Source of the DNA: Afipia sp.
GTDB lineage: Bacteria; Pseudomonadota; Alphaproteobacteria; Rhizobiales; Xanthobacteraceae
Assembly: GCA_016201045.1 (NCBI GenBank)
Contig: JACQDM010000008.1
Coordinates: 496,001 to 560,000, forward strand
Direction of reading: 5' to 3'
Length of the DNA stretch: 64,000 nucleotides
Shown: in pieces, positions 47,266 through 56,125 of the stretch
Numbering within the stretch: position 1 is the first letter of the stretch
Layout: every line of letters starts with the position of its first letter
Position numbers and translations under genes: made by a program
The notes under the pieces: model-generated
What the model was told of the DNA's origin: nothing
Databases searched by the model: none
The model's input: the letters and a program-made list of their open reading frames with translations, nothing else

Positions 47266-48111
47266 CTAATTGTTGGTGGTGTTCTGATAATTCGTGAAGT
47301 CGATCTTGAACATTCCTGCATCGAGCTTCTTCGACGTGTCGAGATTGTAGACGGCAACCGTGGTGTCGTAGCCCTGAGGGTCGGTGACGGTCCACTGCTT
47401 GAGCTGATTGTCTTTGGCGCCGACCATCAGCATCAGACGGCTTGTGCCGACCAAAGCCTGCTTCTCTTCAATGGTGATGCTGATGAAAATGTCGTCGGCG
47501 GTAACGCCAACGACATTGGTATCCTTCATCAGGTCGATTTTATCCGACAGCAGGTAGCGCAGCGGAGTCTGCGACAGCGGATAAATATCCTGCGTGGCGA
47601 GCTTGGTGTCGCGAACGGCCAGCGTGGTGCCATCCGCAATCAGCGCAATCGGAGACGGCGCGTCATATTCGAAGCGCAGCCTGCCGGGTTTCTGGATGTA
47701 GAAGTCGCCTGTGGTGCGGCTGCCATCGGGCCCGACTTGCACGAAATTTCCGGCAACGTTGTTCAGGCTCGAAAGATAGGCGCTGACTTTGCTCGCGAGG
47801 ATTTTCTGGTTGGCGTCGAACGTCACCGCCGGCGCCGGGCCGGTGCCGAAGAGCTTGCGAAGATCGGGAAGAATGGGATTGGGCGGGTCTTCAGTCTTCT
47901 GATCGGCTGTGGTCGGCGGTTTTGCGCGCGGCGTATCGTTAGCGTCACGTGCTTTCGGCGCGGCTTTCGGGACAGGCACCGCTTGGGCAAGGGCCGGCAA
48001 CGACAGGGCAGCAAGAACGAACATCGCACCTGAAAGCGCAACGCTGATCTTGAATGAATTTGCACGATCACCGGGCAGGCGGCGCAATTCGCGGCAATTG
48101 GATATTTTCAA
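47266..48111 (-). CDS. lolA: Outer-membrane lipoprotein carrier protein LolA family
   Basis: LolA shuttles lipoproteins through the periplasm from LolCDE to the outer membrane. The 281-residue protein has a signal segment (about 22-43, ISVALSGAMFVLAALSLPALAQA), a Pro/Lys-rich linker (about 44-80) longer than in enterobacteria, and the LolA fold (VSAYLSSLNNVAGNFVQVGPDGSRTTGDFYIQKPGRLRFEYDAPSPIALIADGTTLAV, YPLSQTPLRYLLSDKIDL). Initiation at TTG 48111 (GGACGG upstream) is the likely start. It follows ftsK by 96 bases, a conserved arrangement. Confidence 0.9.
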   Translation of the reverse strand: MKISNCRELRRLPGDRANSFKISVALSGAMFVLAALSLPALAQAVPVPKAAPKARDANDTPRAKPPTTADQKTEDPPNPILPDLRKLFGTGPAPAVTFDANQKILASKVSAYLSSLNNVAGNFVQVGPDGSRTTGDFYIQKPGRLRFEYDAPSPIALIADGTTLAVRDTKLATQDIYPLSQTPLRYLLSDKIDLMKDTNVVGVTADDIFISITIEEKQALVGTSRLMLMVGAKDNQLKQWTVTDPQGYDTTVAVYNLDTSKKLDAGMFKIDFTNYQNTTNN

Positions 48112-48207
48112 CGGTCCGTCCTGTCAGGATTTTCTTGTAACAAGTGCCGGGCTAGTCCCGCGCTGTGGCGATTTCGCGGCTTCGAATCGAGTGGCAGGTG
48201 CAAGCTA

Positions 48208-50649
48208 TCAGAAGCGTTCTTCTTCCTCAGCAATGAGAATCTCACGTTTTCCGGCGTGATTGGGCTGTCCCACAATACCTTCTTCTTCCATGCGCTCCAT
48301 CAACGTGGCTGCGCGGTTGTAGCCGATCTGCAGCCTGCGCTGGATGTAGCTGGTAGAGGCCTTGCGGTCCCGCTTGACGATGGCGACGGCCTGCGAGAAC
48401 AGATCGCCTTCTCCGCCGCCCATGCCGGTGGAATCGAACACGGCACCATCCTCGTCGGCCTCCTCTTCGGCGGTGACGGCTTCGAGATATTCCGGCTGGC
48501 CCTGTGCCTTCAGGTGACGGACGATTTTTTCGACTTCCTCGTCGGAAACGAAAGGTCCGTGGACACGGCTGATGCGTCCGCCGCCCGCCATGTAAAGCAT
48601 GTCGCCCTGCCCGAGCAGTTGTTCTGCGCCCATCTCGCCGAGAATGGTGCGCGAGTCGATCTTTGACGTGACCTGGAAGGAAATACGGGTCGGGAAGTTC
48701 GCCTTGATCGTGCCGGTGATGACGTCGACCGACGGACGTTGCGTCGCGAGAATCACATGCAGGCCGGCGGCTCGTGCCATCTGTGCGAGACGCTGGACCG
48801 CTCCTTCGATGTCCTTGCCCGCGACCATCATCAAGTCGGCCATTTCGTCGACGATGATGACGATGTACGGTAGCGGTTCGAGGTTGAGTTGCTCCTCTTC
48901 GTAGATTGCCTTGCCGGTTTCCTTGTCGAAGCCGGTGTGAACCTTTCGCGTCAGCTCCTCGCCTTTTGCTTTTGCCTCGGCGACGCGTGCGTTGTAGCCG
49001 TCGATGTTGCGCACGCCGAGCTTCGACATGCTCTTGTAGCGCTGCTCCATTTCGCGCACGGCCCATTTCAGCGCGACGACTGCCTTTTTCGGATCGGTGA
49101 CAACCGGCGTCAGCAGATGCGGAATGCCGTCATAGACCGAGAGCTCGAGCATCTTCGGATCGACCATGATGAGGCGGCACTGGTCGGGCCGCAGCCGATA
49201 GACCAGTGACAAAATCATGGTGTTGATCGCGACCGATTTGCCGGAGCCGGTGGTGCCTGCGATCAGCAAATGCGGCATACGCGCGAGATCGACGATGATC
49301 GGCGCGCCGCCGATGCTCTTGCCGAGACACAGGGGAAGTTTCGCGGACGAGTCGCCCGATTCCTTCGTCGAGAGCAGTTCGCGTAGATAGACTTTCTCGC
49401 GCTGCTCGTTCGGCAGTTCGATGCCGATCGCGTTACGCCCGGGAACGACGGCGACGCGCGCCGACAGCGCACTCATGGAGCGTGCGATATCGTCGGCAAG
49501 ACCGATCACGCGCGACGACTTGATGCCCGGCGCGGGCTCGAGTTCGTACAACGTCACCACGGGACCGGGGTTGGCCTCGGTAATTTCGCCGCGCACGCCG
49601 AAATCCTGCAGCACGCCTTCGAGGGCGCGCGAATTTTCCTCGAGCTCGGCCTTGCTCAGTGTCACGCGGTCTGATGCGCGTGGCGCTGCGAGCACAGACA
49701 AAGGCGGCAACACGAATGCGTCCCTGCGTGGGGCAGGTTTCGGTTCGGCACGCTTGCGGGCACGCGGCGCGGGGCGTTCGTCTTCCTCATCTTCTTCGCC
49801 GTCGCCGAAATCGAGTTCGTCGCGCGGCACGAGTGAAGGTGCGCGACGGCCGTTGCCGAGATTGGGTTCGAGCCGGTCGAACGAACGAATGGGACCAGCT
49901 TCGCCGCGTCCCAGCAACATTGTAAAGAGCGACGAGAACATGCGGCCGAGACGAGATTTCGCGCTCATGGCAGCATGCGCGATCCAGCCGAGAGTCAGCG
50001 AACCCTGATCATCTTCGTCGGAATCAAATTCTTCGTCCTCATCCTCGTCGAATGACGGCGCGCGTTCGACGAATTTTTCCTTCGATCCCGCGCCGCTTGC
50101 GAAAATGAAAGCGGCCGTCATCATGATGAACAGAACAGCACCGAGCGCCAAACGGTAGAGAAGTCCGGGCGGACCGAACACGACTGCGGGAACGCGTACC
50201 AGCGCGTCGCCAATGACGCCGCCGAGGCCGGTGGGTAAAGGCCATGTTCCGGCGCGCGGCCAGCAACTGGCGAATCCTGCGGCAATAACGGCTGCAAGAA
50301 TCCAGCACGCGATGCGCAAGGGCTCGCGGTCGAAGTGGCGATGCGTCATCAATCGCCATCCCCAGATCGCAACGGGCAAAATCAGCATGATCGAGCCGAG
50401 CCCGAGAATCTGCATCAGCATGTCTGAGCCGATGGCGCCCGGCCAGCCGACCACGTTGCGGATCGGACCGGACGTCGCGTGACTGAGACTTGGATCCGCC
50501 ACGGACCAGCTCATCAGCGCTGCTGCGATCAGGCCCGCGAATGCGATTACTCCAAGGCCGATGATTTCGCGCAAACGCCGCATCAGCATGTCGCGAAACG
50601 GGTCTGACATCTGTCCGCTGATAGGAACGACGCGCTCGATCGGAGGCAT
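48208..50649 (-). CDS. ftsK: DNA translocase FtsK
   Basis: FtsK couples division to chromosome segregation by pumping DNA at the septum. The 813-residue protein has four or five membrane segments (about 30-50, 78-99, 113-128, 163-186), an acidic and basic linker (about 195-315), the beta and alpha motor domains with Walker A LLIAGTTGSGKSVAIN (462-477), Walker B IVIIVDEMADLMM, VHVILATQRPSVDVITG and LGQGDMLYM, and the C-terminal gamma winged helix (RRLQIGYNRAATLMERMEEEGIVG) that reads KOPS. The start is 1 base after the aminotransferase stop, so the two are coupled. Confidence 0.97.
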   Translation of the reverse strand: MPPIERVVPISGQMSDPFRDMLMRRLREIIGLGVIAFAGLIAAALMSWSVADPSLSHATSGPIRNVVGWPGAIGSDMLMQILGLGSIMLILPVAIWGWRLMTHRHFDREPLRIACWILAAVIAAGFASCWPRAGTWPLPTGLGGVIGDALVRVPAVVFGPPGLLYRLALGAVLFIMMTAAFIFASGAGSKEKFVERAPSFDEDEDEEFDSDEDDQGSLTLGWIAHAAMSAKSRLGRMFSSLFTMLLGRGEAGPIRSFDRLEPNLGNGRRAPSLVPRDELDFGDGEEDEEDERPAPRARKRAEPKPAPRRDAFVLPPLSVLAAPRASDRVTLSKAELEENSRALEGVLQDFGVRGEITEANPGPVVTLYELEPAPGIKSSRVIGLADDIARSMSALSARVAVVPGRNAIGIELPNEQREKVYLRELLSTKESGDSSAKLPLCLGKSIGGAPIIVDLARMPHLLIAGTTGSGKSVAINTMILSLVYRLRPDQCRLIMVDPKMLELSVYDGIPHLLTPVVTDPKKAVVALKWAVREMEQRYKSMSKLGVRNIDGYNARVAEAKAKGEELTRKVHTGFDKETGKAIYEEEQLNLEPLPYIVIIVDEMADLMMVAGKDIEGAVQRLAQMARAAGLHVILATQRPSVDVITGTIKANFPTRISFQVTSKIDSRTILGEMGAEQLLGQGDMLYMAGGGRISRVHGPFVSDEEVEKIVRHLKAQGQPEYLEAVTAEEEADEDGAVFDSTGMGGGEGDLFSQAVAIVKRDRKASTSYIQRRLQIGYNRAATLMERMEEEGIVGQPNHAGKREILIAEEEERF

Positions 50650-50650
50650 C

Positions 50651-51886
50651 TTATTGCCCCCGCGATTCGTTCAGAACTTCAACCATGCGATGCAACGCCC
50701 CAGCCGTCGTTTCACTATCCTGCACCATCGCGACGCGGATATAGCCCGCGCCCGGATTGCTGCCGTCCGCCTGCGAACGCGCGAGATAACTACCTGGAAC
50801 CACGCGCACGCCGCCTTCCTTGAACAGTTTCACCGCCGCCGCCTCGTCGCCGCCATGCGCGGACACATCGAGCCAGATGCAGAAGCCGCCGGCCGGTCGC
50901 ACATATCCAAAACGGTTGCCGAGAATCTGATCGGCGAGATCGAATTTGATTTTGTAAAGCCTGCGGTTCTCGTCGACATGTGCTTCGTCGCTATAGGCGG
51001 CGACGGCGACATCCTGCAGCGGTACCGGAACCTGCGGAGCTGCGACGTTACGCAGTTCATGAAAGCGCGCGAGAAATTTTTTGTCGCCCGCGACAAAGCC
51101 AACGCGCAGGCCCGGAAGGTTCGAGCGCTTCGACAGCGATTGAAACGCGACGACGTTCGCGAAATCGTCTCCGGCCGACGCCAGCATGCTCCCTGGAGCC
51201 GTCTGCGTATAGATCTCCGAGTAGCATTCGTCAGCAAGCACGATGAAGCCGTGACGATCGGCGAGTTGTTTGACACGGTCGAAGTAGGCGCGCGATGCGA
51301 CAGCACCTTGGGGATTGGCGGGAGACGCGAGATAGAACGCGACCGTGCGGTCGAGAGTGGCCGGCGTCAGTTTGTCCAGGTCGGGAAGAAATCCGTTGTC
51401 ACGCGTTGTCGGCAGAAACACCGCTTCGCAATTTGCTGCGCGCGCGCCGGCTGCATACGCCGGATAGAATGGATTGGGCATCAGGATCGAGGGGGCGCCC
51501 TTGCGTGCCGAAACGTAACGCGCGGCGGCGATGGCAGCGAAAAACAGGCCCTCGCGGCTGCCGTTCAGCACCAGAATTTCGCTGTCGGGATCGATTGCCC
51601 GCGGAAGCGCGAATCGCTTCGAGACCCAGCGCGCAGCGGCCTGCCGGAACGGTTCGGTGCCCTTGGCGATCGGATAGCGGCCGAAGGCTGACACCGACTT
51701 GGCGAGAACGGGTCCCACAAAATCCGGAACCGGATGCTGGGGTTCGCCAAGCGACAGATTTATCAATGGCTTGCCGGGCTGAAACGGACTCAACAATTCG
51801 GTTAGGCGCGCGAAGGGCGAACGTTCGCTCGCCTCGGCAGCCTGTTGGGCGCCGCCAACCGTGCGGGAAGAGGCAGTCATGGCCAT
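50651..51886 (-). CDS. Class I/II PLP-dependent aminotransferase (DapC-like)
   Basis: A 411-residue fold-type I aminotransferase. Visible parts are PLINLSLGEPQHPVPDFV, LNGSREGLFFAAIAAARY, MPNPFYPAYAAGARAANCEAVFLP, SPANPQGAVASRAYFDRV, LADECYSEIY and the PLP lysine in FQSLSKRSNLPGLRVGFVAG. In Rhizobiales this gene next to ftsK is commonly annotated as succinyldiaminopimelate transaminase (DapC), a step of lysine and meso-DAP synthesis; the substrate is inferred from that. ATG 51886 was taken; a second ATG two codons later is equally possible. It is directly upstream of ftsK. Confidence 0.88.
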   Translation of the reverse strand: MAMTASSRTVGGAQQAAEASERSPFARLTELLSPFQPGKPLINLSLGEPQHPVPDFVGPVLAKSVSAFGRYPIAKGTEPFRQAAARWVSKRFALPRAIDPDSEILVLNGSREGLFFAAIAAARYVSARKGAPSILMPNPFYPAYAAGARAANCEAVFLPTTRDNGFLPDLDKLTPATLDRTVAFYLASPANPQGAVASRAYFDRVKQLADRHGFIVLADECYSEIYTQTAPGSMLASAGDDFANVVAFQSLSKRSNLPGLRVGFVAGDKKFLARFHELRNVAAPQVPVPLQDVAVAAYSDEAHVDENRRLYKIKFDLADQILGNRFGYVRPAGGFCIWLDVSAHGGDEAAAVKLFKEGGVRVVPGSYLARSQADGSNPGAGYIRVAMVQDSETTAGALHRMVEVLNESRGQ

Positions 51887-52031
51887 ACTCAAGCGCCAGC
51901 CCGTGTGTCCGGCGATCCTGCTGAGAATACGGGGTTTCCCAGCCCAATCGCGCAAAAATGGATCACGTCACCATAGGTGGGGCGAGGTTAAGACGCGATT
52001 AACCATCGCGATGCCGAACGGCCGGACGGGG

Positions 52032-52065
52032 CAAAAAGAAAGGGCCCCAGCTTGCGCTGGGGCCC
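52032..52065 (-). terminator. Intrinsic terminator of the amtB operon
   Basis: On the minus strand, GGGCCCCAGC (52065-52056) and GCTGGGGCCC (52051-52042) pair perfectly over 10 bases around a 4-base loop and are followed by TTTCTTTTT (52041-52033). It begins 48 bases after the amtB stop and separates this operon from the aminotransferase-ftsK unit. Confidence 0.9.
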
Positions 52066-52112
52066 CAGACGGTATGAGGCATTGCCGGGTATGTGCCTCA
52101 AGCCGTTGTTCC

Positions 52113-53591
52113 TTACATGTTGTAGGCGCGCTCACCGTGCGAGGTGATGTCGAGACCTTCACGCTCCTGATCGACGGTCGGACGCAGACCGATGATGATA
52201 TCGACGATCTTGTAGAGGATCGCCGAACCCACGCCCGACCAGACGAGCGTCGCGCCGACAGCCTTACACTGCGAGATCATCTGCGCGACCATGTCGTAGG
52301 TGCCTGCATTGTTGCCCGTGATGTTGGTGTAGTCGGTGATACCGACGCCGCCGAGATCCGGGTTGACGAGAATGCCGGTGCCGAGAGCGCCGATGATGCC
52401 GCCGATGCAGTGCACGCCGAACACGTCCAGCGCGTCGTCGTAACCGAGAGCGTTCTTCACCGTCGAGACGAAGAAGAGGCAGACCGGCGAGACGATGAGG
52501 CCGAGGCAGAGAGCTCCGATCGGACCTGCGAAGCCTGATGCCGGAGTGACAGCAACGAGGCCAGCGACTGCACCCGAGCAGATGCCGAGGAGCGATGGTT
52601 TGCCCTTGAACATCCACTCGAAGATCATCCACGAGAAGCCTGCCGCTGCGGTGGCGAGCATCGTGTTGACGAATGCGAGCGCGGTCACGCCGTTCGATTC
52701 AAGATTCGAACCTGCGTTGAAGCCGAACCAGCCGACCCACAGGAGGGAAGCGCCGATCATGGTCATGGTCAGCGAGTGCGGAGCCATGACTTCCTTGCCG
52801 AAGCCGACACGCTTGCCGATGATCAGAGCGCCAACAAGACCGGCGATGCCGGCGTTGATGTGCACCACAGTGCCGCCTGCGAAGTCGAGTGCGCCTGCAC
52901 CTGCGAGCCAGCCGACAGCGCCGGTGACGTCGTCAAGCTTGGCCTGTGCAGCGGTCTTGGCAGCGGCGTCCTTAGCCTCTGCGAGAGCCTTTGCAGCAGT
53001 GGCAATATCATCCGGAGCCGCCACGTACCAAACCCAATGCGCGATCGGGAAGTAGATGAAGGTCACCCAGAGCAGGATGAACAGCATGCAAGCCGAGAAC
53101 TTGATGCGCTCGGCGAACGCGCCGACGATCAGGGCCGGGGTGATCATCGCGAACGTCATCTGGAAGACGAAGTAGGCGAGTTCAGGAATCACGACGCCGT
53201 TCGAGAAGGTCGCTGCCGTTGCATTGGCATCAATGCCCTTCATGAAGGCCTTCGAGAAACCACCGACATATGGCGTCAAGCTGCCGCCATCCGTGAAGGC
53301 CATCGAGTAGCCGTAGAGCGCCCAGATGATGCCCACCATGCAGACGATCGCGAACACCTGAGTGAGGATCGACAGCATGTTCTTGGTGAGGACAAGTCCG
53401 CCGTAGAACAATGCAAGGCCGGGAATCGACATCATGAGAACGAGCGCGCTGGATACGAGCATCCAGGCGGTGTCGCCCTTGTTAGGAACCGGCGCATCTG
53501 CGGCGAACGCCGATCCGGCAAAACCTGCAACGGCAATTGCGCCGATTGCGAGGGCTGCCAATCCCATACGAGCGGGACGTTTAAACGTCAT
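52113..53591 (-). CDS. amtB: Ammonium transporter AmtB (first copy)
   Basis: AmtB is the trimeric inner-membrane channel for ammonium, gated by GlnK. The 492-residue protein has a cleavable signal peptide (cut after AFA30), about 11 membrane helices and the twin pore histidines in VVHINAGIAGLVG and DVFGVHCIGGIIG. WVGWFGFNAGSNL and TPASGFAGP are further signatures. An Ala/Lys-rich insertion lies at about 191-232 before GALDFAGGT; the second copy lacks it. AGGAGT sits 7 bases before the ATG. It follows glnK by 37 bases; glnK-amtB pairing is near universal. Confidence 0.97.
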   Translation of the reverse strand: MTFKRPARMGLAALAIGAIAVAGFAGSAFAADAPVPNKGDTAWMLVSSALVLMMSIPGLALFYGGLVLTKNMLSILTQVFAIVCMVGIIWALYGYSMAFTDGGSLTPYVGGFSKAFMKGIDANATAATFSNGVVIPELAYFVFQMTFAMITPALIVGAFAERIKFSACMLFILLWVTFIYFPIAHWVWYVAAPDDIATAAKALAEAKDAAAKTAAQAKLDDVTGAVGWLAGAGALDFAGGTVVHINAGIAGLVGALIIGKRVGFGKEVMAPHSLTMTMIGASLLWVGWFGFNAGSNLESNGVTALAFVNTMLATAAAGFSWMIFEWMFKGKPSLLGICSGAVAGLVAVTPASGFAGPIGALCLGLIVSPVCLFFVSTVKNALGYDDALDVFGVHCIGGIIGALGTGILVNPDLGGVGITDYTNITGNNAGTYDMVAQMISQCKAVGATLVWSGVGSAILYKIVDIIIGLRPTVDQEREGLDITSHGERAYNM

Positions 53592-53628
53592 TTGTGTTAC
53601 TCCTGATTGGATGAGGGTACGCGCGAAA

Positions 53629-53967
53629 TCAAAGCGCCGCGGCATCGGCTTCGCCCGTACGGATACGCACCGCATGGTCGAGGTTGATGACGAAGATCTT
53701 GCCGTCGCCGATCTGTCCGGTCTTTGCAGCGCCGGTGATGGCTTCGATGGTCTTGTCGACCTGGTTCGAGGCGATAGCGACCTCGATCTTGATCTTGGGC
53801 AGGAAGCTCACCGCGTATTCAGCGCCGCGATAAATTTCCGTATGGCCCTTCTGACGGCCATATCCCTTGACTTCCGTAACCGTGAGACCGTGAACGCCGA
53901 TGGCGGTCAGAGCGTCACGGACCTCTTCCAGTTTGAATGGCTTGATAATCGCCATAACAATTTTCAT
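53629..53967 (-). CDS. glnK: PII nitrogen regulatory protein GlnK (first copy)
   Basis: PII proteins sense 2-oxoglutarate, ATP/ADP and nitrogen status; GlnK-type members block the AmtB pore when ammonium is plentiful. The 112-residue protein has MKIVMAIIKPFKLEEVRDAL, TVTEVKGYGRQKGHTEIYRGAEY with the uridylylation target Tyr51 in the T loop, and KTGQIGDGKIFVINLDHAVRIRTGE. GGGAAGAATCC precedes the ATG. The open frame extends 26 codons upstream without conservation. It lies upstream of the first amtB, on the same strand. Confidence 0.95.
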   Translation of the reverse strand: MKIVMAIIKPFKLEEVRDALTAIGVHGLTVTEVKGYGRQKGHTEIYRGAEYAVSFLPKIKIEVAIASNQVDKTIEAITGAAKTGQIGDGKIFVINLDHAVRIRTGEADAAAL

Positions 53968-54072
53968 GGATTCTTCCCCACTTGGGCCCGGCCCATACGC
54001 GACCGGGCGTTTTCGACTGAGGGTCACCACGCGAAGAATGATCACTCCACGGGCACAGCCGGGACCTAGAGA

Positions 54073-54088
54073 ATCAAATGCCGTGCCA
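54073..54088 (-). promoter_or_regulatory. Possible sigma-54 promoter of glnK-amtB
   Basis: On the minus strand TGGCACG-GCAT-TTGAT matches the sigma-54 pattern TGGCACG-N4-TTGCW with one mismatch in the -12 box (TTGAT for TTGCT). It lies about 105 bases before the glnK ATG. glnK-amtB operons are usual targets of RpoN and NtrC. I did not find a clear NtrC site further upstream. Confidence 0.5.
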
Positions 54089-54267
54089 AACCGGCCAAAA
54101 TCCCTAACGGATTATGAATCCGAGGGATTTCGCTCTGGACGGCGGAGGTGGGAATATGAGTCGTTTTGTCGCGCCTAAAACTGCGGCGCAATTGCTAAAA
54201 ACATAGGCACGCCAGACAATCGACATATTGCTGCCCAGCCGGAAGGCAGGTCCAGCTGCAGCAATTC

Positions 54268-55575
54268 CTACTGAAGTGCTTCACCGTGCTGGGAAATATC
54301 GAGTCCCTCGATTTCCTGCTGCTGGCTGACACGAAGTCCGGCCAAGGCATCCGTCACTCTCAACAGGATAAGGGTCATTCCTCCCGTCCAGACGAATACC
54401 ACCACGATACCGTAGAGCTGGATGAGGACCTGAATCGGATTGCCTTCGATGCCTCCGGCTGTGCCTCCAATGGCTGACGTCGCAAAGACGCCTGCCAGCA
54501 GCGTTCCCAGAAGACCGCCGATTCCATGAATGCCGAACACGTCGAGCGTGTCGTCATACCGAAAGCGATGCTTGAGCCAGGTGCAGGCCCAATAGCAAAC
54601 CGCGCCCGCCATCACGCCGATCACGATTCCGTGCCACGGCTCGACAAATCCTGACGCCGGCGTAATCGTGCCAAGCCCGGCGACTGCGCCAGAGATCATT
54701 CCGAGCACCGAAGGTTTACGGCGCGCCGACCACTCGATGGTACTCCACGTCAGTGCGCCAGCGCAGGCTGCCAGATGCGTCGCGAGAATCGCCATCACTG
54801 CGCGCGAACCGGCCTGCAGCGCCGAGCCTCCATTGAAACCGAACCAGCCGACCCACAGCAGTCCCGTTCCAATCACGGCAAGCGACAAATCGTGAGGTGC
54901 CAGATTCTCGGTGCCGTAGCCGCGGCGGCTCCCCATCATGACTGCTGCAACGAGTCCCGCGGTACCGGCGCTGAGATGCACCACAAGACCGCCCGCGAAA
55001 TCGAGAACACCCGCCTGTCCGAGAAATCCTCCGCCCCATACCCAATGCGCGAGCGGGACATACACGAACGTGAACCAGCCGATACTGAAAATCACGAAGG
55101 ATGAAAATCGCATGCGGTCGGCGACGGAGCCGGCCACGAGCGCAACCGTGATGATCGCGAATGTCATCTGATAGATGACGAAGAGCGCCTCCGGCAGCGT
55201 CTTGGCGAGCGGGTTGATGCTCTCCATCGTCATGCCGCCGAGCAGGACGCGCTCGAAATTGCCGAGCCACGCGTTTTCGCCGACGAATGCGAAACTGTAG
55301 CCATAGACGACCCAGAGAATTGAAACGATTCCGACTGCGGCAAGACTCTGCGCCATCGTCGCAAGCACATTCTTTTTCCGCACCATGCCCGCATAAAACA
55401 ACGCAAGCCCGGGAATGGTCATCATCAGAACGAGCGCAGTTGCGACGATCATCCATCCGGTGTCGGCGGGATCGATCTTGCCGGTATCGGCTAGCGCTGG
55501 CGTCGAGATTGAAAGGATGGAAGCGAAGCAAGCAAATAGAAAGAGCGGCCGCGAAGCGGCGTTCTGGCGTTTCAT
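54268..55575 (-). CDS. amtB: Ammonium transporter AmtB (second copy)
   Basis: A second, clearly diverged Amt channel of 435 residues. It has a signal peptide (about 1-29, ending ALADTG), DTGWMIVATALVLMMTIPGLALFYAG, the twin histidines in VVHLSAGTAGLVA and DVFGIHGIGGLLG, and LLWVGWFGFNGGSALQAG. The loop between membrane helices 5 and 6 is short, unlike in the first copy. It lies 69 bases after its own PII gene. A short hairpin GCGGCG-TCTTCG-CGCCGC lies between them. Confidence 0.96.
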   Translation of the reverse strand: MKRQNAASRPLFLFACFASILSISTPALADTGKIDPADTGWMIVATALVLMMTIPGLALFYAGMVRKKNVLATMAQSLAAVGIVSILWVVYGYSFAFVGENAWLGNFERVLLGGMTMESINPLAKTLPEALFVIYQMTFAIITVALVAGSVADRMRFSSFVIFSIGWFTFVYVPLAHWVWGGGFLGQAGVLDFAGGLVVHLSAGTAGLVAAVMMGSRRGYGTENLAPHDLSLAVIGTGLLWVGWFGFNGGSALQAGSRAVMAILATHLAACAGALTWSTIEWSARRKPSVLGMISGAVAGLGTITPASGFVEPWHGIVIGVMAGAVCYWACTWLKHRFRYDDTLDVFGIHGIGGLLGTLLAGVFATSAIGGTAGGIEGNPIQVLIQLYGIVVVFVWTGGMTLILLRVTDALAGLRVSQQQEIEGLDISQHGEALQ

Positions 55576-55644
55576 GGTGTTCCCCGGGCTTTGTAATTCC
55601 GCGCGGCGTCTTCGCGCCGCTTCGGTGTCTTCTGGTTTACTTAA

Positions 55645-55983
55645 TTAGAGAGCATCGTTGTCGGTTTCGCCGGTCCGGATTCGGACCGCAGCATCGATCG
55701 GCGTCACGAAAACTTTGCCGTCTCCGATCTGGCCTGTCCGTGCTCCGGTGGAAATCGCTTTCACCGCCTTCTCGGCGAGATTGGAGTCGCAAGCGATTTC
55801 GATGCGCAGCTTGGGCAAGAAATTCACGATGTATTCGGCGCCGCGATAAATTTCGGTATGGCCGCGCTGACGGCCGAACCCTTTGACCTCGGTCACCGTC
55901 ATGCCGTGAACCCCGATCGCAGTCAAAGCTTGACGAACCTCTTCGAGCTTGAAGGGTTTGATGATGGCGGTGACGAGTTTCAT
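55645..55983 (-). CDS. PII nitrogen regulatory protein (second copy)
   Basis: A 112-residue PII protein with MKLVTAIIKPFKLEEVRQALTAIGVHGMTVTEVKGFGRQRGHTEIYRGAEY (Tyr51) and RTGQIGDGKVFVTPIDAAVRIRTGETDNDAL. It is similar to the first copy but clearly distinct, mainly in the middle (NFLPKLRIEIACDSNLAEKAVKAIS). It lies directly upstream of the second amtB, so GlnK is the likely type, with the pair acting together. It starts 142 bases after the tesB stop. Confidence 0.93.
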   Translation of the reverse strand: MKLVTAIIKPFKLEEVRQALTAIGVHGMTVTEVKGFGRQRGHTEIYRGAEYIVNFLPKLRIEIACDSNLAEKAVKAISTGARTGQIGDGKVFVTPIDAAVRIRTGETDNDAL

Positions 55984-56125
55984 GAGAGTGCCTTTTCGTG
56001 ATCGTGGCAGCAGCCCCGGCGGCCGCCAGCCTTCAATTCCGGTCCGACTTTACCGGCAATGCACAGGGAATAAAGCCGAATATCGTCTTGATGCAGTGCG
56101 CTGTGGAGCGCGCAGATTTCAAGGC

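Noticed and set aside
54227-54265. Inverted repeat ATTGCTGC ... GCAGCAAT after the second amtB as an intrinsic terminator
   Set aside because: The 8-base arms are 23 bases apart and no T run follows on the minus strand.
52113-55983. Assembly duplication as the reason for two PII-AmtB pairs
   Set aside because: The two pairs differ over their whole length in residues, gene lengths and spacing, so they are true paralogues.
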